64,000 nucleotides of DNA from an uncultured Acidimicrobiales bacterium (GCA_951813325.1 OX638350.1:186001-250000), one strand, 5' to 3'. Shown: positions 1-7,711, counted from the stretch's first letter. Notes: generated by a model from the letters alone, not told the origin. Numbers and translations: made by a program.

Positions 1-745
1 CAGGGGCTTCGGCCGGGCTGAGGTGGCCTGCTCCGGGGATCACCTCTAGCTGGCTGTTTTGGATACCCGTGTGGAGCTCGGCGGCATAGGACAGCGGCGT
101 CTCCTCGTCGAGCTCGCCGACCACTACCAGCGTGGGCGCGCTGATCTCTCCGAGCCGGTGGCGTACGTCATGGGTTGGAAGCAGTTGGCAGGCGGCTCGG
201 AAACCTGACTCGGGTATGCGGGCAAACGCCGCGATGGCCTGATCCCGGTCAAGCCCCTCAAATCCGGGAGCGGTGATCCCGTCGATGACGTCGGTGGCGA
301 TATCGGCCAGCGGCACTCCGTCGTCGATGGGCGCGGTGCGCAATCGGCGCCATTCCTCGGGATCGGTCCCATCGCCGCCGAAAGCGGCGCTGGTGTCGGC
401 TAGTACCAGCGATCGCACTCGGGGCGGATGGCGTAGCGCGGTGTGCAGCGCATGGTGTCCACCGAACGACAAACCGCACAGGTGGGCAGATTCCACCCCC
501 AGCCGATCCAACAGCCCGGCCACCGCATCGGCGATGGCCTCGAAGGTGAGCGGGCTTATGGGCGACGACTCACCGTAGCCGGGCATGTCCCATGCTACGC
601 ACTGCCACTGGTCGCAAAAAGCCTCGATCTGGGGCTCCCACGCCGTTCGCGACCCGCCCAAGCCGTGGAGAAACAGCACAACATCGCCATCACCTGCCTC
701 GCGCCAGGAAATTGTGCGGTCGACGTCTCGAATCTGTGGTCCCAA
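1..745 (-). CDS. alpha/beta hydrolase, 3' end cut off by window edge
   Basis: An uninterrupted minus-strand frame runs off the left edge. It reads as an alpha/beta-hydrolase fold enzyme: strand and oxyanion region VVLFLHGLGGSRTAWE, then nucleophile elbow CGLSFGGH (G-x-S-x-G-G type, Ser nucleophile), and near the edge the late strand TLVVVGELDEETP with the catalytic Asp region and the histidine motif GAGHLSPAEAP. Almost the whole domain is therefore present. No ATG precedes the fold. I chose the TTG at 745, giving LGPQIRDVDRTISWREAG, but the start is uncertain. The substrate cannot be told. It is divergent from the PuuD-like gene at 797. Confidence 0.75.
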   Translation of the reverse strand, partial: MGPQIRDVDRTISWREAGDGDVVLFLHGLGGSRTAWEPQIEAFCDQWQCVAWDMPGYGESSPISPLTFEAIADAVAGLLDRLGVESAHLCGLSFGGHHALHTALRHPPRVRSLVLADTSAAFGGDGTDPEEWRRLRTAPIDDGVPLADIATDVIDGITAPGFEGLDRDQAIAAFARIPESGFRAACQLLPTHDVRHRLGEISAPTLVVVGELDEETPLSYAAELHTGIQNSQLEVIPGAGHLSPAEAP

Positions 746-796
746 CGCGAACCAAACTAACGTTCGAAGCGAAAGCGTTTGGAAGCGAACAATTTC

Positions 797-1504
797 TTGG
801 CCACGAAACCCCCATTGATCGGACTACCAGGTCGGCGCAAGCGCGCCTCGGAAGTGCGCGGTTTTCCCGACATCCTGGACGATTGCGACCTCGATCTGTA
901 CTTTGCCGACTATGCCCGCGGCGTCATGGAGGCCGGCGGCACCCCGGTACACATCCCCATAGATGCCGATCCCGCCGCCGTTGGCGATCGGCTCGACGGC
1001 ATCGTCCTCCCCGGGGGAACCGACATCGACCCGATCCGCTATGAGGCCGACCCCGACCCCGAGCTGCTGGATCCCGAGCCCGAGCGCGACGATCTCGAAC
1101 TGGGGCTGCTTTCGGCCGCTCTCGACGCCGAACTCACCGTCCTCGGCATCTGCCGGGGGATCCAGCTGCTCAATGTGCTTCAGGGGGGCACCCTGCACCA
1201 GCACATCCCGGAACACAGCCGCTTCGACCTTCCCATCGATACCACCATCCACCAGGTGAGCTTTGCCGAGGGCTCCACCTTGCATGGGCTCTACGGCTCA
1301 TCAGCCCGGGTGAACAGCCTCCACCATCAAACAGTGGCCGATTTGGGCCGGGATCTCACCGTCACTGCCCGGGCCGACGACGGCACCATCGAAGGCCTGG
1401 AGATGGGAGATCACGTGGTCGCCGTCCAATGGCACCCCGAGATGATGCCTACCCGCGACACCGATCCCATCTTCGGTTGGCTCGTGCACCGGGCATCCCG
1501 CTAG
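797..1504 (+). CDS. gamma-glutamyl-GABA hydrolase-like class I amidotransferase (peptidase C26, PuuD-like)
   Basis: This is a stand-alone class I glutamine amidotransferase-like hydrolase of about 235 aa. PuuD enzymes hydrolyse gamma-glutamyl-4-aminobutyrate to glutamate and GABA in the cytoplasm. Visible features are the N-terminal strand PLIGLPGRRKRASEV, GIVLPGGTDIDP, the nucleophile motif LGICRGIQLLNV (Cys in GICRG) and the C-terminal QWHPE His/Glu dyad. TTG 797 is preferred because the family starts just before this K-P-P-L-I-G strand; an upstream TTG at 779 is also open. It lies about 8 kb from the polyamine catabolic genes at 8.9-20 kb and would fit their pathway, which is an inference. 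Related C26 members act on folyl-polyglutamates. Confidence 0.8.
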   Translation: MATKPPLIGLPGRRKRASEVRGFPDILDDCDLDLYFADYARGVMEAGGTPVHIPIDADPAAVGDRLDGIVLPGGTDIDPIRYEADPDPELLDPEPERDDLELGLLSAALDAELTVLGICRGIQLLNVLQGGTLHQHIPEHSRFDLPIDTTIHQVSFAEGSTLHGLYGSSARVNSLHHQTVADLGRDLTVTARADDGTIEGLEMGDHVVAVQWHPEMMPTRDTDPIFGWLVHRASR

Positions 1505-1623
1505 ACGCAGCCTATCTTCGCTAGGGAAACAAGGCTGTGGATCGCGGCACACCTTGCATGGCTAAAGTGGTGGGTAATCTTCCCCCTTCCCCCTTTTGCC
1601 TGAACGGGTAGAGGAACAAGATC

Positions 1624-1971
1624 ATGCAAGCGATCACTGCAACCATCATCGGCGTGTTGGGCACCGGGTTCATCTCGGTGTTCTTGTATGCCATGCGCAT
1701 GATGAGCGCGAGGTTCGACCGGATAGACGACCGGTTCGACCGGATAGACGACCGGTTCGACCGGACAGACGACCGGTTCGACCGGATCGAAGATAAGTTC
1801 ACCGGCCAGATCAACGGAGTTCATAGCCGCATCGACGGCCTTCGCAGCGAGTTTCATCGCGAACTTGGCAGCATTCGCGAAGAGATGCATAAGGGGTTCA
1901 AAGAGCACGGAGAACGACTAGCTCGTATCGAAGCTCATCTCGAGATTGATCCCCCTGCCGAAGCCGCCTAG
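1624..1971 (+). CDS. small membrane-anchored coiled-coil protein with heptad repeats
   Basis: A 115-aa protein with one N-terminal hydrophobic segment (about residues 5-25, ITATIIGVLGTGFISVFLYAM). A cytoplasmic coiled coil follows, in which the heptad RFDRIDD is repeated about four times and then decays into DKFTGQINGVHSRIDGLRSEF. The heptads are encoded by a 21-bp tandem repeat, so length variation is expected. The stop codon TAG at 1969-1971 is the first part of a 21-bp terminal inverted repeat, so the present C-terminus may have been set by an insertion. I cannot name a family or function. It may act as a membrane-tethered trimeric or dimeric rod. Confidence 0.65.
   Translation: MQAITATIIGVLGTGFISVFLYAMRMMSARFDRIDDRFDRIDDRFDRTDDRFDRIEDKFTGQINGVHSRIDGLRSEFHRELGSIREEMHKGFKEHGERLARIEAHLEIDPPAEAA
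1707..1790 (+). repeat. 21-bp coding minisatellite, about four copies
   Basis: Tandem units of 21 bp (core GACCGGTTCGACCGGATAGA, with the third copy carrying ACAGA and the last ATCGA) encode the RFDRIDD heptads of the coiled-coil protein. Each unit contains the short palindrome CCGGT-TCG-ACCGG, so the array can also form small hairpins. It keeps reading frame whatever the copy number. Confidence 0.9.
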
Positions 1972-2134
1972 TGGTGTGTCGTGGGTTTAGCGCCGTGGAT
2001 TGCGACGGCAGCGGCGTTCCTCGCAAGGCGCACCGACGCAGCCATACTTCCAGCGTACGGCAAGGAGGGGCAACGCCGCGAGGGGCGTCGATGCCTAGCA
2101 GGACACGCGCGAATAAACCCACGACACACCACTA
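1969..2134. mobile_element. MITE-like element with perfect 21-bp terminal inverted repeats
   Basis: The 21 bases at 1969-1989 (beginning TAGTGGTGTGTCGTGGG) recur as their exact reverse complement at 2114-2134, enclosing 124 bp without a convincing gene. The outermost bases are TA on both sides, as expected if a TA dinucleotide target had been duplicated (the IS630/Tc1-mariner habit). Both flanking convergent genes use a TAG stop formed by these TIR ends. A perfect 21-bp stem around such a long loop is unusual for a terminator, so a non-autonomous insertion element is the better reading. No transposase is in the window. Confidence 0.6.
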
Positions 2135-2578
2135 GCCACTAATGGTCACATTCGGACCAAATTCGAAGCCGGTGAAGGGGCCTGACATGTCGGGTGGGCC
2201 GTAGTAAATGCGGTTGAGGGCTCGGCGGGCGAACTTCCACTCGCCTTCTTCCAGGCAGTATTCGTCGTCGTAGTAGCCGTACATGGTCATGGGATCTTCG
2301 TCGGGGCGCTTGAAGTGCTCGATTACATACCAGCGACCGGTGCCGGTGCCTGCCTCTTCATCAAGGTCGGCCCGGCCATTGAGGTAGGCGTGGATCACTC
2401 CGTCGAGACGGGTCAGCATGCCCTGCCAGGCGGTGGAGATCTGGTCCCGCCCGGTCTTGGTCATCGGGCCCATCTCCCACACCGCGTGCTCAGCCCAAGT
2501 GGACGCCCATTGCTTGGCGTCGAAGCGGCACACCCCGTCGGAATAGCGGGCCAACAAGGTTCGAATCTCTTCGGACAT
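2132..2578 (-). CDS. SnoaL-like / NTF2-fold protein, copy A
   Basis: A 148-aa NTF2-like cone-fold protein of the SnoaL-like type (polyketide cyclase, dehydratase and ring-hydroxylating beta-subunit relatives). It begins with the helix IRTLLARYSDGVCRFDAKQW and continues through ASTWAEHAVWEMGP to a C-terminal sheet EWKFARRALNRIYYG. Such proteins bind small hydrophobic ligands and some are isomerases or dehydratases; the substrate is unknown. It is close to 90 percent identical in protein to the copy at 4961-5386. Its C-terminus differs (EFGPNVTISG), ending at a TAG inside the inverted-repeat element at 1969-2134. Confidence 0.8.
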   Translation of the reverse strand: MSEEIRTLLARYSDGVCRFDAKQWASTWAEHAVWEMGPMTKTGRDQISTAWQGMLTRLDGVIHAYLNGRADLDEEAGTGTGRWYVIEHFKRPDEDPMTMYGYYDDEYCLEEGEWKFARRALNRIYYGPPDMSGPFTGFEFGPNVTISG

Positions 2579-2690
2579 CGCATCTCCGTTCAGTCGTAGG
2601 ACGTGCCAGTCCGCTCGCAGGCTATGCCAGGGATCTCTCTTCCGTCAGCAGCGTCCCAGTCGCAGAAGTCAAGGTTCTAGTGTTGGCTCC

Positions 2691-3197
2691 ATGATCGTCG
2701 GGGTCCATCACGTTGCGCTATCCACCGGGAACTTGGCTCGGATGAGGGAGTTCTACACCGATGTGCTGGGATTCGAGGTGGTTGACGAGAGAGGCTGGAC
2801 CGACAACAAGGTGATCGACAGCATCGTTGGATTGGAGAATTCATCGGCCACCAGCTTGATCTTGCGGGCGGGCAACGTGTTCATCGAGATCTTTCAGTAT
2901 CACCAGCCGGTCGGAACGCCGTCAGACCCCATTCGGCCGGTTTGTGATCATGGCTACACCCACCTAGCCCTAAACGTGACCGACATCGATGCCGAATACG
3001 AGCGGCTACGTTCCGCCGGAATGCGCTTTCACCGGCCGCCGCCCACGAAGGAGGAACTGGGAGAGCGGGGAGAGAAGCTGCAACTGCGGGCAACGTACGG
3101 GCGCGATCCCGATGGCAATGTGATTGAGCTCCAAGAGGTGCTCGACCCCGATATGCCATTTGCCATGGACAAGGCAGGATTCCGCACAGGGGATTAG
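2691..3197 (+). CDS. VOC (glyoxalase / dioxygenase superfamily) protein
   Basis: A 168-aa vicinal-oxygen-chelate protein. It starts with the classic VGVHHVALSTGNLARMREFYTDVLGFEVV metal-site strand and helix; the second half contains HGYTHLALNVTDIDAEYERL and ends DPDGNVIELQEVLDP with the final Glu ligand. The expected ligands of a methylmalonyl-CoA-epimerase or glyoxalase-like site (His near the start, His in YTHLALNV, Glu in IELQE) are present, so it is probably a metal enzyme. It is divergent from the SnoaL copy A gene. The substrate is unknown. Confidence 0.8.
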   Translation: MIVGVHHVALSTGNLARMREFYTDVLGFEVVDERGWTDNKVIDSIVGLENSSATSLILRAGNVFIEIFQYHQPVGTPSDPIRPVCDHGYTHLALNVTDIDAEYERLRSAGMRFHRPPPTKEELGERGEKLQLRATYGRDPDGNVIELQEVLDPDMPFAMDKAGFRTGD

Positions 3198-3252
3198 AGC
3201 CTGTTGACGAACTGATCGCCTATACAGGTAGAGGTTCCATGCTGGCCATCCC

Positions 3253-3513
3253 CTATTTTCGCGTTTGATCGGACTCGACGATGGCGGTCACCGTTTTGCG
3301 GCCAAGTCCCGAAACCTCGGCGAGTTGTCGCAATGAGGCCCCGACGCGGTGGGCGATCCGGATCATGTCGTCTCGGATCACCATCTCTTTGTGAGCTCGC
3401 TCGGCGCTGAGACCGACTACAGACAGGGCTGCGCCTACCTCACCCTCTAGTCCACTCCGGTATTTGTCCATCGCTGCATCAGCTGCGGACACGTCTGCTT
3501 CTCGGTAGCTCAT
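3253..3513 (-). CDS. small protein with helix-turn-helix-like C-terminus
   Basis: An 86-aa protein, second of an overlapping pair: its ATG shares ATGA with the stop of the 67-aa gene at 3510-3713. The C-terminal half, IRIAHRVGASLRQLAEVSGLGRKTVTAIVES, looks like a helix-turn-helix (RQLAEVSGLGRKTV is the turn and recognition helix). The N-terminal half is Ala-rich and helical. The pair follows the kinase gene at 3741 on the same strand and is probably co-transcribed with it. I do not recognise a named family. A small DNA-binding regulator is an inference. Confidence 0.55.
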   Translation of the reverse strand: MSYREADVSAADAAMDKYRSGLEGEVGAALSVVGLSAERAHKEMVIRDDMIRIAHRVGASLRQLAEVSGLGRKTVTAIVESDQTRK

Positions 3514-3713
3514 TGTTGCTCCCGTAATCCGTCGGCCAGCTTGTCTCTAATCGACATCAGCGTCGGAACCCTGGGTGACAGATCGCCAGCAGCCTCAGCG
3601 TTGTTGAGGTGGGCGAGGACCATCCCCATCAGTTCCAATGCTTCGATTCGCTCTAGCTCTAGGTGAACCACTGGTCCGATAATAACCGTCCCCGGTCCAA
3701 ATCGGGCCATCAA
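3510..3713 (-). CDS. hypothetical 67-aa protein
   Basis: A short protein (MMARFGPGTVIIGPVV then a long amphipathic helix HLELERIEALELMGMVLAHL) lying 27 bp downstream of the APH-like kinase and overlapping the next small gene by 4 bp. The coupling and codon use support a real gene. No motif that names a function is visible. Together with the HTH-like partner it could be a two-component small-protein module such as a toxin-antitoxin pair, but no toxin signature is seen. Confidence 0.5.
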   Translation of the reverse strand: MMARFGPGTVIIGPVVHLELERIEALELMGMVLAHLNNAEAAGDLSPRVPTLMSIRDKLADGLREQQ

Positions 3714-3740
3714 ATCACAACTTCTTCGATATTGCCAAAG

Positions 3741-4937
3741 TCATCCAAGCAATTGCTCGACCCGGTCAGCCGTTCTGAGTGCGTCGGCCCCCAGCCTGGC
3801 CATGACTGAGGCTGCTGCGGCGCGGCCTGCGAATGCCTCTTCTAGCGGCATGTTGTCAATGGAATCGATATCGGGTGAATGCTCGATTTCGCTGGCTAAC
3901 TGGAACATTCTCGGTGTCATCCACACGTACTTCACGGCCATGGCTGCCCCGTAGACGAAGCGTGTAATCGCAGTGTCGACTCGGTAGCCGCCTTGCCGGA
4001 GGCCATCGATGTAGGACTCAAGGACGCCCTCGGCCAGCGAGTTTGCTTCCTCGGGAAGAACAAAGCCATCCATTAGCGAGTCTGGTGTGAGATTGGCGAT
4101 GTCTTCCCCAATTGCTCCTTTGCCGGCATACGCCCAATCAATTGCGATGGTGCAGGAATCTGGCTCCCCTGGGTCGGGGTGGGAAAAGAGATTGGGTGGC
4201 CAAAAGTCCAAGTGGCACAGCGTCGAGGGTGCCTGCTCGAGCAGATCAAGCAGCTGATTCCGGTTGGCCCAGATCTCTGCCAGCACTGGACCTACGTCCG
4301 GGTCGTAGTGCCTTTTCACCAAAGGCAGTTCCCACGTCGAAGAATCGACGAGCATCGCGGTGTCGACATCGCGTCGTGCGACGTATTTTCGCAGCCATCC
4401 TCGGCTCCACCACGGTGCTGGTATCGGGTTAGCCAAAGCAATGGCCCCTTGCGTCTTACCAAGATGATGAGCAGCCAGAGTGAGACGATCAACGTCCCAC
4501 GTTGTTCCTGGTTTGCCCTGCTGGTCGTCCAACCAGAGCTCAATATGGTGTTCGTCACGTTCGTGAATCACTCGACATCGTCCTGCTTGGACAGGACCAG
4601 GAAGTTGCTTGGTCTCTAAGGCACGAAGCGCGAGGGCCTCGCGACGCCAGAACATAGGATCGCCAGGCGTCTCTGAGGCAGGCCAATGCCGGTTCCCTGT
4701 CTGAGCAAAATGCAAGACCTTCACCACAAGCGAAATCGATCTTGTCGGCGAAACAATGCGGGCGCGCCAGATCCCGCAGGTGGAGCCCGCCACGGTGTCA
4801 CTGCCAACTCGCAGGGGTTCCCACTCAACTCTTGTTCCATTCTCTTGGGGAAAGCCCCAATGTCGAATAGACAGCTGAACTACGCGGTCGTCAGTCGCCG
4901 GGCCGCTAATTGCTCCGTGTTCTCCACAACCGGTCAT
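3741..4937 (-). CDS. APH/choline-kinase family phosphotransferase
   Basis: About 398 aa with the kinase-like fold of aminoglycoside and choline phosphotransferases. The N-terminal lobe has SISLVVKVLHFA (the nucleotide-lobe Lys). The catalytic loop is CHLDFWPPNLF (H-x-D-x-x-x-x-N type) and the metal-binding segment is IAIDWAYAGKGAIGED (the DFG-equivalent Asp). ATG 4937 is chosen because upstream sequence in the same frame is the antisense of the SnoaL copy B gene. The phosphoryl acceptor cannot be inferred; many actinobacterial members are not resistance enzymes. It sits 23 bp after SnoaL copy B and before the two small genes, probably one transcript. Confidence 0.75.
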   Translation of the reverse strand: MTGCGEHGAISGPATDDRVVQLSIRHWGFPQENGTRVEWEPLRVGSDTVAGSTCGIWRARIVSPTRSISLVVKVLHFAQTGNRHWPASETPGDPMFWRREALALRALETKQLPGPVQAGRCRVIHERDEHHIELWLDDQQGKPGTTWDVDRLTLAAHHLGKTQGAIALANPIPAPWWSRGWLRKYVARRDVDTAMLVDSSTWELPLVKRHYDPDVGPVLAEIWANRNQLLDLLEQAPSTLCHLDFWPPNLFSHPDPGEPDSCTIAIDWAYAGKGAIGEDIANLTPDSLMDGFVLPEEANSLAEGVLESYIDGLRQGGYRVDTAITRFVYGAAMAVKYVWMTPRMFQLASEIEHSPDIDSIDNMPLEEAFAGRAAAASVMARLGADALRTADRVEQLLG

Positions 4938-4960
4938 CGTGAGTTGTTCGAGTTTGGAGA

Positions 4961-5386
4961 CTAGGAGAGGCCGAAGCCGGTGAAGTCGCCGGACATGTTG
5001 GGGGGGCCGTAGTAGATGCGGTTGAGGGACCGGCGGGCGAACTTCCACTGGCCGTCTTCCAGGCAGTATTCGTCGTCGTAGTAGCCGTACATGGTCATGG
5101 GGTCTTCGCCGGGGCGCTTGAAGTGCTCGATCACGTACCAGCGTCCGGTGCCGGTGCCCGCGGCTTCGTCGAGGTCGGCCCAGCCGTTGAGGTAGGCGTG
5201 GATCACCCCGTCGAGTCGGGCCAGCATGCCCTGCCAGGCGGTGGAGATCTCGTCCCGCCCGGTCTTGGTCATCGGGCCCATTTCCCACACCGCGTCGGTG
5301 GCCCAAGTTGACGCCCACTGTTCGGCGTCGAAACGGCACACCCCATCGGAGTAGCGGGCCAACAGGGTGCGAATCTCTCCTGACAT
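4961..5386 (-). CDS. SnoaL-like / NTF2-fold protein, copy B
   Basis: A 141-aa near-duplicate of the protein at 2132-2578, in the same orientation. They share IRTLLARYSDGVCRFDA, AVWEMGPMTKTGRD and FKRPxEDPMTMYGYYDDEY and diverge at the last few residues, where copy B ends DFTGFGLS. The nucleotide sequences are also nearly identical over about 410 bp, so the duplication looks recent or homogenised. It heads the run that continues into the kinase and the small-gene pair. The ligand or substrate is unknown; an NTF2-fold isomerase or dehydratase is possible. Confidence 0.8.
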   Translation of the reverse strand: MSGEIRTLLARYSDGVCRFDAEQWASTWATDAVWEMGPMTKTGRDEISTAWQGMLARLDGVIHAYLNGWADLDEAAGTGTGRWYVIEHFKRPGEDPMTMYGYYDDEYCLEDGQWKFARRSLNRIYYGPPNMSGDFTGFGLS

Positions 5387-5392
5387 GGCGCC

Positions 5393-6130
5393 TCAGAGTA
5401 GTGGCACGTAGCGCCAGCCGATGATCTTGTCGTAGTCCATGGCGCCGTCGGGGAAGACGGTGAAGTTATTCCGCTGCTCTTCCAGCGCCGGCTTGGCTTC
5501 GGCATACGGGGTGCCCACTTCGTACATGACTAGGTGCTGGAACGGCATCCCATTGAGACCGGCCTCGCCGTGGTCGACGGCCCACTGGGGGGTGAGGATG
5601 TTGTCGGCGGCCCAGAAGCGCCGCCCGGTGAGGAAGCCAGGAGTCGCCATGACTTCCCGATAGTGGATGGCGTACCAGTCTTCGAACGCCCGGTGGTTGC
5701 CCTTGGTGGGGTTGGCCAGCGATATCCCGAGGTGGTCAACCTCTCCTGGGGGGGTGCCCCCCATCTGCGGGCCGGTCTGGGTGAAGGCCCAACTGGCCAC
5801 AGTATTGTGGTCGAGACTGTCGCCGGACCGCATGGAATAGTCGTCTTTGGTCGTAATCGCTTGGATAACCGAGGGCAGGTCGCCCTCGATCTCATAGACG
5901 GCCAAGAACTCGAACGGCATCGGCAGATCGGCCCGGTCGGCGTGGGTGCGCATCCAGCCGGGCGTCAGCAAGTCAGCATCGGGGCTCATCCGGTAGCGCC
6001 GCCCGCTGATCACCCCGTCGCACGACGCCACCTCGTGGGTATGGACGTCGTGCCACTGGTGGTACCGGTCCTCTTGGCCGATCACCGGATTGGTGAAGAC
6101 CAACAGCACATGGCGGTCGGAGTAGTCCAC
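5393..6130 (-). CDS. two-domain dimeric alpha/beta-barrel (EthD/DABB-like) protein
   Basis: About 245 aa consisting of two related ferredoxin-like halves. The first runs VLLVFTNPVIGQEDRYHQWHD to FEFLAVYEIEGD; the second runs LGISLANPTKGNHRAFEDWY to FQHLVMYEVGTP. Both have the pattern strand, N-P, E-x-x-x-x-W-Y/H, a G-R-R-x arginine strand and a final YE strand, as in EthD or stress-responsive barrel proteins, which often act on quinones or other degradation intermediates. GTG 6130 is chosen because the frame further upstream is antisense to the DUF1295-like gene at 6156. It ends 6 bp before SnoaL copy B starts, so the two are likely co-transcribed. Confidence 0.65.
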   Translation of the reverse strand: MDYSDRHVLLVFTNPVIGQEDRYHQWHDVHTHEVASCDGVISGRRYRMSPDADLLTPGWMRTHADRADLPMPFEFLAVYEIEGDLPSVIQAITTKDDYSMRSGDSLDHNTVASWAFTQTGPQMGGTPPGEVDHLGISLANPTKGNHRAFEDWYAIHYREVMATPGFLTGRRFWAADNILTPQWAVDHGEAGLNGMPFQHLVMYEVGTPYAEAKPALEEQRNNFTVFPDGAMDYDKIIGWRYVPLL

Positions 6131-6155
6131 AACCCACCACGGTAGGCTGACTTTG

Positions 6156-6935
6156 ATGGTCTTCTGGGTAGCTGCGGTGGTGATCGCCGGGATGATGCTG
6201 GCAGTTTGGGCCATCAGCGTGGCGCTACGAGACGCGGGCATTGTGGACATCCTGTGGGGCTTTGGCTTCGTAGTGGTGGCCTGGGTCAGCTGGCTGGTCA
6301 CCGACGGGCACGATGTACGGGCCGCATTGTTGGTGTTCATGGCCACCGCTTGGGGGCTGCGTCTGGCCATTCATCTGGCGTTTCGCAACATCGGGCAAGA
6401 GGAGGACTTTCGCTACCAGTCCATGCGTCGTCGTGCAGGCGACAAGTTCTGGATCACCAGTCTGGTCCGAGTGTTCGGATTGCAAGCAGCGGCCATGTGG
6501 GTCATGTCTCTTCCCCTTCAGCTGGGCATCAGCGCAGGCGATAGGGGATGGACCGCCCTGTGGGTGATCGGCACGGTGGTGTTTCTGATCGGATTCGGGT
6601 TCGAGGCCATCGGCGACTGGCAGCTCACACGGTTCAAGGCCGACCCGGCCAACGCCGGGAAGCTGATGGATCGAGGCCTGTGGCGCTATAGCCGCCATCC
6701 CAACTACTTCGGCGATGCCACCGGTTGGTGGGGCATTGGGTTGGTGGCCGCCTCAACCCCCATCGGAATCGTAGGGTTGGTTGCCCCGGCGTTCATCACC
6801 TGGATCTTGGTGAAGGTGTCCGGCGTGCCGATGGTGGAACACCGCCTGAATAAGACGCGGCCCGGTTACCAGGAATACGTCCAGCGGACCAGCGCATTCG
6901 TGCCTCGTCGTCAACGTAGTCATCGGAGAGAATAG
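6156..6935 (+). CDS. DUF1295 / steroid 5-alpha-reductase-like membrane protein
   Basis: A 259-aa polytopic membrane protein with about six hydrophobic segments. The C-terminal signature RGLWRYSRHPNYFGDATGWWGIGL and a closing RPGYQEYVQRTSAFVPR mark the DUF1295 family, related to steroid 5-alpha reductases and isoprenylcysteine methyltransferases (NAD(P)H or SAM enzymes of membrane lipids). Its role here is unknown; lipid or steroid-ring reduction would fit the family. ATG 6156 is preferred over the TTG directly before it. It is divergent from the DABB-like gene with only about 25 bp between, so the promoters must overlap the coding ends. Confidence 0.75.
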   Translation: MVFWVAAVVIAGMMLAVWAISVALRDAGIVDILWGFGFVVVAWVSWLVTDGHDVRAALLVFMATAWGLRLAIHLAFRNIGQEEDFRYQSMRRRAGDKFWITSLVRVFGLQAAAMWVMSLPLQLGISAGDRGWTALWVIGTVVFLIGFGFEAIGDWQLTRFKADPANAGKLMDRGLWRYSRHPNYFGDATGWWGIGLVAASTPIGIVGLVAPAFITWILVKVSGVPMVEHRLNKTRPGYQEYVQRTSAFVPRRQRSHRRE

Positions 6936-6972
6936 AAGAACCCAGATATGACTTGTAGTATTTGCACTTGTA

Positions 6973-7710
6973 ATGCAATTCAGCGACTACATAGTCTATG
7001 TTGATGAGACTGGCGATCACGGCCTAGAGAGTATTGATCCTCAGTTTCCAGTGTTTGGACTTAACTTTTGTATTTTTGAAAAGACCCACTACTACAACAC
7101 CTTTGTACCTCGAATCCAGAAGTTCAAGTTTGATTTCTTTGGCCATGACAACATAATCCTGCATGAACATCAGATAGTAAAGAGAAAAGAACCGTTCTTG
7201 TTCTTGCATGACGATGTCAAACGGATTCAATTCATGGATCAATTGAATCTTGTTGTCAGCAGCACTGAAGTAACAATGGTATCTACAGTCATCGACAAGA
7301 GAAATTTGGTTGACGGTTATATGTATCCTGATAATCCGTATGACCTTGCGCTAAAGTTCTGTCTTGAGAGAACCTACATGCACCTACTGGACGTAGGTAG
7401 CCACAATGACCGGACGCATATTGTTGTTGAGATGAGAGGCAAGAATGAAGATGAGAAGCTACGCCAAACCTTTGATCAAGTTTGTGCTGGCTCCAATTAC
7501 ATGAATTCTATTTTGAGTTTTGAAATTATCTTTGCCGACAAGAAAGTTAATTCTGCGGGTTTGCAACTTGCGGATCTGACTGCTCGACCAATTGCATTGA
7601 ACTACTTGCGTCCAGGTCAATCCAACCAAGCTTTTGATGTCATCCAGTCAAAAATTCGTCGATCGCCCGATGGCAATACTGACGGTTGGGGGATCAAGAT
7701 ATTTCCATAA
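6973..7710 (+). CDS. DUF3800 domain protein, AT-rich
   Basis: A 245-aa protein with the DUF3800 hallmarks: the N-terminal acidic strand YIVYVDETGDHG (D11, E12, D15) and the C-terminal GLQLADLTARPIALNYL. The domain is thought to have an RNase H-like fold with acidic metal ligands. Members are scattered in accessory and defence-associated regions; their biochemical role is not settled. The gene is visibly more AT-rich than everything around it (many AAT, TTT and AGA codons), which indicates transfer from a lower-GC source. It is followed at once by a strong hairpin. Confidence 0.8.
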   Translation: MQFSDYIVYVDETGDHGLESIDPQFPVFGLNFCIFEKTHYYNTFVPRIQKFKFDFFGHDNIILHEHQIVKRKEPFLFLHDDVKRIQFMDQLNLVVSSTEVTMVSTVIDKRNLVDGYMYPDNPYDLALKFCLERTYMHLLDVGSHNDRTHIVVEMRGKNEDEKLRQTFDQVCAGSNYMNSILSFEIIFADKKVNSAGLQLADLTARPIALNYLRPGQSNQAFDVIQSKIRRSPDGNTDGWGIKIFP

Positions 7711-7711
7711 A

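Noticed and set aside
1707..1790. Short regularly repeated units as a CRISPR array
   Set aside because: The repeats are contiguous with no spacers and encode coiled-coil heptads in frame.
1969..2134. The inverted repeat as an ordinary intrinsic terminator for the convergent genes
   Set aside because: A perfect 21-bp stem separated by 124 bp, with no T-run, is unlike a terminator. I kept it as a MITE-like element but mention the alternative.
3741..5339. A 532-codon open frame for the kinase
   Set aside because: Residues before ATG 4937 are arginine-rich antiframe of the SnoaL copy B gene, not protein-like.
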